This document shows, piece by piece, positions 61,007 through 64,000 of a stretch of 64,000 bases of DNA (the first letter of the stretch is position 1; every line of letters starts with the position of its first letter). The notes below the pieces were generated by a model. That model made no database searches. It had not been told where the DNA came from and was given only the letters and a program-made list of their open reading frames with translations. The position numbers and the translations under genes are program-made. Source of the DNA: UBA3910 sp002391465. GTDB taxonomy: Bacteria; Bacillota; Limnochordia; Darwinibacteriales; Darwinibacteriaceae. The stretch is taken from the NCBI GenBank assembly GCA_030054835.1, contig JASGVS010000034.1:62001-126000 (forward strand), written 5' to 3'.

Positions 61007-61996
61007 GTGACTTGGCTTTTCTTGCTGATTCTGATCGTTGTCTTTCTGGTTGTGTTTTTCACCTTCGTTCCGGTTGGACTTTGGATTTCGGCACTAGCCG
61101 CTGGCGTAGACGTGGGAATTGTTACCTTGATCGGTATGCGGCTCCGCAGAGTTGCGCCGAGCAGGATCATTCTGCCATTTATTAAGGCGCAGAAGGGCGG
61201 TGTGGAAACGACTATTGACAAGCTGGAAGCCCACTATCTGGCCGGTGGTAACGTTGACAATGTTGTAGACGCCCTGATCGCGGCTCATCGCGCTGATATA
61301 CCCCTACCGTTCGAACGGGCAGCCGCCATTGACTTGGCTGGGAGAAATGTATTAGAGGCAGTCCAGATGAGTGTAAACCCGAAGGTGATCGAAACGCCCC
61401 TCATCTCAGCTGTGGCTAAGGACGGTATTGAACTAAAGGCTAAGGCCCGGGTCACTGTGCGTGCCAACATTGAAAGGTTGGTTGGCGGTGCAGGTGAAGC
61501 CACCATCATCGCCCGTGTAGGCGAAGGTATTGTTACAACCGTTGGTTCGAGCAAGAGCCATGCTGAGGTTCTGGAAAATCCTGACACGATCTCAAAAGTG
61601 GTGTTGCAGAAGGGTCTCGATTCAGGTACGGCCTTTGAGATTCTGTCCATTGACATTGCCGACGTGGATGTGGGCAGGAACATCGGTGCCCGTCTCCAGA
61701 TGGACCAAGCGGAAGCAGATAAAAACATCGCTCAGGCAAAGGCGGCTGAACGGCGCTTTGCTGCCCAGGCCCGCGAACAGGAAATGCGAGCAGCCACTCA
61801 AGAAATGCGGGCTCGCGTTGTGGAAGCGGAAGCAGAAGTGCCAAAAGCCTTGGCCGAAGCTCTCCGTCAGGGAAACTTAGGGGCAATGGATTTTTATTCG
61901 CTCCAGAATTTAATGGCAGATACTGAAATGAGACGCAAAATCGGTGACATCCGGCCTGACGATGATTCCCCCACAGGCAAAGACGAACCGCGGTAG
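61007..61996 (+). CDS. floA: Flotillin-like protein FloA
   Basis: A 329-residue SPFH protein of functional membrane microdomains. It has an N-terminal membrane segment (about 2-35), the flotillin domain with GGVETTIDKLEAHYLAGGNV, VNPKVIETPLISAVAKDGIE and a long Ala/Glu/Arg-rich coiled coil (about 235-300) in the AEADKNIAQAKAAERRFAAQ region. The GTG at 61007 follows AAAGGAGG; an ATG at 61005 overlapping it meets a stop at once, so GTG must be used. Pairs with the upstream NfeD gene, as in B. subtilis yqeZ-floA. Confidence 0.95.
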   Translation: MTWLFLLILIVVFLVVFFTFVPVGLWISALAAGVDVGIVTLIGMRLRRVAPSRIILPFIKAQKGGVETTIDKLEAHYLAGGNVDNVVDALIAAHRADIPLPFERAAAIDLAGRNVLEAVQMSVNPKVIETPLISAVAKDGIELKAKARVTVRANIERLVGGAGEATIIARVGEGIVTTVGSSKSHAEVLENPDTISKVVLQKGLDSGTAFEILSIDIADVDVGRNIGARLQMDQAEADKNIAQAKAAERRFAAQAREQEMRAATQEMRARVVEAEAEVPKALAEALRQGNLGAMDFYSLQNLMADTEMRRKIGDIRPDDDSPTGKDEPR

Positions 61997-62005
61997 GTGG
62001 ACTAA

Positions 62006-62374
62006 GTGAATGCATCAACCTTCGCGTTATTGATTTATGTTGTGGTTTCTGCCATCAGCGGGATCATTAAGCTGCTGGCTCAAAAAGAGGAGGCCAGGAA
62101 AGCAGCGGAACAAGAACCGGTATTTTTCGAAGAAGACCGGGCTCAGTTCGAGGAGATGGCAGAAGGGGACACGAAACCCCAATCGCCGGAGCGAATGCCG
62201 AGCATTTTCGATGAGATGGAGTTTGAAACGAAGGTTCTGGAGGAGCTGGAACCCGTATCCCAGGCTGGGAGAAAGATTCCCTCGGTAAAATGGAGGCCGA
62301 ATCTTGCCCAGGCAGTGATCATGTCCGAAATCCTGAGCAGCCCCAGGGCCAAACGGCCTTGGCCCAATCGCTAA
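62006..62374 (+). CDS. Hypothetical membrane-anchored protein
   Basis: A 122-residue protein with one N-terminal transmembrane segment (ALLIYVVVSAISGIIKLLA, about 7-25), an acidic middle (EQEPVFFEEDRAQFEEMAEG) and a basic C-terminus. I do not recognise a family. The GTG start follows GGTAGGTGG nine bases after the floA stop, and a strong terminator follows, so it is a real member of the nfeD-floA unit. It occupies the position of yqfB in B. subtilis; homology is not established. Confidence 0.72.
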   Translation: MNASTFALLIYVVVSAISGIIKLLAQKEEARKAAEQEPVFFEEDRAQFEEMAEGDTKPQSPERMPSIFDEMEFETKVLEELEPVSQAGRKIPSVKWRPNLAQAVIMSEILSSPRAKRPWPNR

Positions 62375-62396
62375 AGCGAATATATGTAATGATCGA

Positions 62397-62429
62397 GGTT
62401 AGATCCCGTGAGGGTCTAACCTTTTTTTT
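62397..62429 (+). terminator. Intrinsic terminator after the nfeD-floA unit
   Basis: A 10-bp stem GGTTAGATCC/GGGTCTAACC (one G-T pair) with a five-base loop, followed by eight T. Confidence 0.93.
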
Positions 62430-62463
62430 GCTGCATAAATTTAGGAGAAAAGGGGGGAAGAGG

Positions 62464-62742
62464 ATGGGGCCCAACTCCACGAATCGTCTCAGGCAGAAAT
62501 TCGCCCGTACTTTCGAACTGCCCGCAGCGCCGTTAATGGACTATGCCATAGTCAGTCTAGTGGGAAATATGGAAGCGAGGATCACCAATCACAAGGGTCT
62601 GTTGCAGTATAACACGGCATGTGTTAAGGCTAACTCCCTCCAAGGCGTCATTGAAGTGGTGGGTACGGGCCTACAGATAAAGTCATTTTCCTCTTCTGAG
62701 ATTAGGATTACGGGCGAGATCCAGCAGGTGATGCTGAAATGA
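62464..62742 (+). CDS. yqfC: Sporulation protein YqfC
   Basis: A 92-residue member of the YqfC/YabP family, with LRQKFARTFELPAAPLMDYA, ITNHKGLLQYN and a C-terminal GTGLQIKSFSSSEIRITGEI. In B. subtilis yqfC is expressed in the mother cell; the molecular role is unknown. ATG 62464 follows GGGGGGAAGAGG, and a longer frame would cross the preceding terminator. Its stop overlaps yqfD (ATGA). Confidence 0.92.
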   Translation: MGPNSTNRLRQKFARTFELPAAPLMDYAIVSLVGNMEARITNHKGLLQYNTACVKANSLQGVIEVVGTGLQIKSFSSSEIRITGEIQQVMLK

Positions 62743-63908
62743 CAGCGTACTTTTGGCAGTGGTGGCAGGGGTTTGTAACGGTGCGCCTGCGGGGTCCCGG
62801 CTTAGAACGGCTGCTCAGTAAAATAGCTCAAGCGGGCATTGTGCTCTGGGAGGTGGAGCGCAGGACGCCGGAGGTGATGCTTGCCCGCGTTGGTGTGAAG
62901 GATTTCCGCCGCCTGAGGCCCCTTTTGTGGGGAAGCAGGATTAATATCTGCATCTTGGATAGGCACGGGTTGCCTTTTTTACTGCGCCAGATACGGGGAA
63001 GGTTGATGCTGATTGCTGGCTTGATCATGTGCCTGGTATTTATCCTTCAACTCAGCAGTTACGTCTGGCTGATTGAAATTGCCGGCGAGGAAATGCTGTC
63101 CTTCAGCGAACTTAAACTGGCCGTTCAGGAGCTGGGCGTAAAGCCCGGGGTACGACGTGCGTCTCTGGCGCCCCGCCAAATCGAAAAAGCGCTCTTGCTT
63201 AAGTTTCCTAACCTAGTTTGGGCCCAGCTTGAATTGAGGGGCGTAAAGGCGCTATTAACCGTGGCGGAGAGGAGCGAGGCGAAGGGAGCGGCTAAACCGG
63301 CGGGCCATATCTTTGCCGAAAGGGATGGGGTGATCACACAGGTTCTAGTTCTGCGCGGCACCGCTCAGGTAAGGGAAGGGGATACGGTACAGGCAGGCGA
63401 TCTTCTCATTTCTGGGGTTTATTACGACGGAAGGGGACAGAAACAGTTTGGTTCGGCGGAAGGTATTGTGAGGGCTAGAGTCTGGTACCAGGCGGTAGGG
63501 GAAGCTCCCTTAGTCGTTTGGCAGCCCGTCAAAACGGGTGAACGCCGCCTGCAGTTCCTTGTTACAATCGGACCCTGGACCATTCCCTTCGGCAAGAGCT
63601 ATTCCCCTGAGACTCACCTGGCCGACAGGAAAGACTGGTGGCTATCCCTTGGCAGAGCCATGGTTCCCTTGGGCTTCAGTCGGGTTGATTATTGGGCGGT
63701 CGAGCATCAACCTGTTCCCGTTCCACTGGAAACGGCAAAGGTCCAAGCCCGTGCCCTTGCCTGGGATAGTCTGCTGCAGCAGGGGTTAGACCCAGATGAG
63801 GTTCGTAGCGAGAATGGGATTGTGGAACCCATGGGAGATCAAGATGGAATCAGGGTTACGCTTAAGGTCGAGGCAGAGCAGGAGATCGGTCTGTTTTTGA
63901 ACCAATAA
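62739..63908 (+). CDS. yqfD: Sporulation protein YqfD
   Basis: A 389-residue membrane protein of the YqfD family, expressed with yqfC in sporulating cells; required for efficient sporulation in some species. A soluble N-terminal part (about 1-85, VTVRLRGPGLERLLSKIAQA) is followed by one transmembrane helix (about 88-108) and a large outside domain (ELGVKPGVRRASLAPRQIEK, LVWAQLELRGVKALLTVAE, GDTVQAGDLLISG). It overlaps yqfC. In Firmicutes phoH usually follows, which would lie beyond the window. Confidence 0.92.
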   Translation: MTAYFWQWWQGFVTVRLRGPGLERLLSKIAQAGIVLWEVERRTPEVMLARVGVKDFRRLRPLLWGSRINICILDRHGLPFLLRQIRGRLMLIAGLIMCLVFILQLSSYVWLIEIAGEEMLSFSELKLAVQELGVKPGVRRASLAPRQIEKALLLKFPNLVWAQLELRGVKALLTVAERSEAKGAAKPAGHIFAERDGVITQVLVLRGTAQVREGDTVQAGDLLISGVYYDGRGQKQFGSAEGIVRARVWYQAVGEAPLVVWQPVKTGERRLQFLVTIGPWTIPFGKSYSPETHLADRKDWWLSLGRAMVPLGFSRVDYWAVEHQPVPVPLETAKVQARALAWDSLLQQGLDPDEVRSENGIVEPMGDQDGIRVTLKVEAEQEIGLFLNQ

Positions 63909-63909
63909 T

Positions 63910-63938
63910 TTGCACTTCACTGTTGTTTTGCTTATAAT
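63910..63938 (+). promoter_or_regulatory. Promoter for the gene beyond the right window edge
   Basis: TTGCAC (63910-63915), 17-base spacer, consensus TATAAT (63933-63938). A GGGAGG at 63957-63962 is the likely ribosome-binding site. The start codon of the next gene (phoH by usual order) cannot be fixed in the remaining ~40 bases. Confidence 0.7.
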
Positions 63939-64000
63939 AAGGGCATAAGACGTTATGGGAGGATGTTAATCTGGTTAGTACAATATTTCGCCTTGGCAGT

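Noticed and set aside
62434..62441. Sigma-E-like -10 (CATAAATT) before yqfC
   Set aside because: A matching -35 is missing at the right distance (GTCTAAC lies within the terminator stem), so I did not call a promoter although yqfC is expected to be under mother-cell control.
63963..64000. Start of a phoH gene at ATG 63963
   Set aside because: The ATG directly abuts GGGAGG with no spacer, and the readable residues are too few to recognise any protein.

Overview
The window is a single, densely packed stretch of housekeeping, cell-shape, sporulation and stress genes from an endospore-forming member of the Firmicutes (Bacillota). The evidence is the spore genes (a SleB-type hydrolase, spoIID, a SpoIVFB-type protease, gpr, a GerMN-domain protein, spoIIP, yqfC, yqfD), a T-box upstream of valS, CIRCE/HrcA control of dnaK, the GatCAB amidotransferase, and ribosomal protein L27 with a cleavable N-terminus next to the Prp protease. 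The Rnf-type genes, several Fe-S and radical-SAM proteins and the gene order point to an anaerobic, Clostridia-like or Limnochordia-like lineage. The species cannot be named from the sequence. Nearly all genes are on the + strand. No tRNA, rRNA, insertion sequence, prophage or CRISPR array was seen, and no gene-free stretch exceeds 300 bases.

Layout. 1-8997: a SleB-like lipoprotein on the - strand, then pcrA-ligA-gatC-gatA-gatB and a degenerate Lgt-like membrane protein. 9016-14155: fur, a promoter plus T-box leader, valS, folC and a SPOR-domain protein. 14177-15653: a small ferredoxin with its own promoter and terminator, spoIID, and an orphan 65-residue protein. 15752-24300: maf-radC-mreBCD-mrdA-minCDE, a small membrane protein and a SpoIVFB-type protease, covering cell shape, septum placement and sporulation signalling. 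24312-34294: a radical-SAM/DUF2344 pair, RNase E/G, rplU-prp-rpmA, obgE, yhbY, nadD, an LCP protein, rsfS and a methyltransferase. 34472-39501: an unusual Rnf-like operon bounded by terminators. 39617-43280: comEA-comEC-holA. 43324-46508: rpsT (-), gpr, a GerMN protein (-) and spoIIP. 46565-51200: murJ, lepA, hemW. 51212-58994: CIRCE-hrcA-grpE-dnaK-dnaJ, then prmA-rsmE-mtaB and a HIT protein. 59336-63908: rpsU, nfeD, floA, a hypothetical, yqfC and yqfD. A promoter for the next gene lies at the right edge.

The most interesting part is the Rnf-like operon. It encodes RnfC, a fused RnfD-RnfG protein carrying four extra FMN-binding domains (three of them near-identical 294-bp tandem repeats), RnfE and RnfA. 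There is no rnfB, and RnfE and RnfA contain no cysteine at all, so the intramembrane [2Fe-2S] cluster of canonical Rnf/Nqr cannot form in the usual way. The six flavin-attachment motifs of the fusion protein suggest a flavin-only route from RnfC to the cell exterior rather than the ferredoxin-linked Rnf path. This is inference from sequence.
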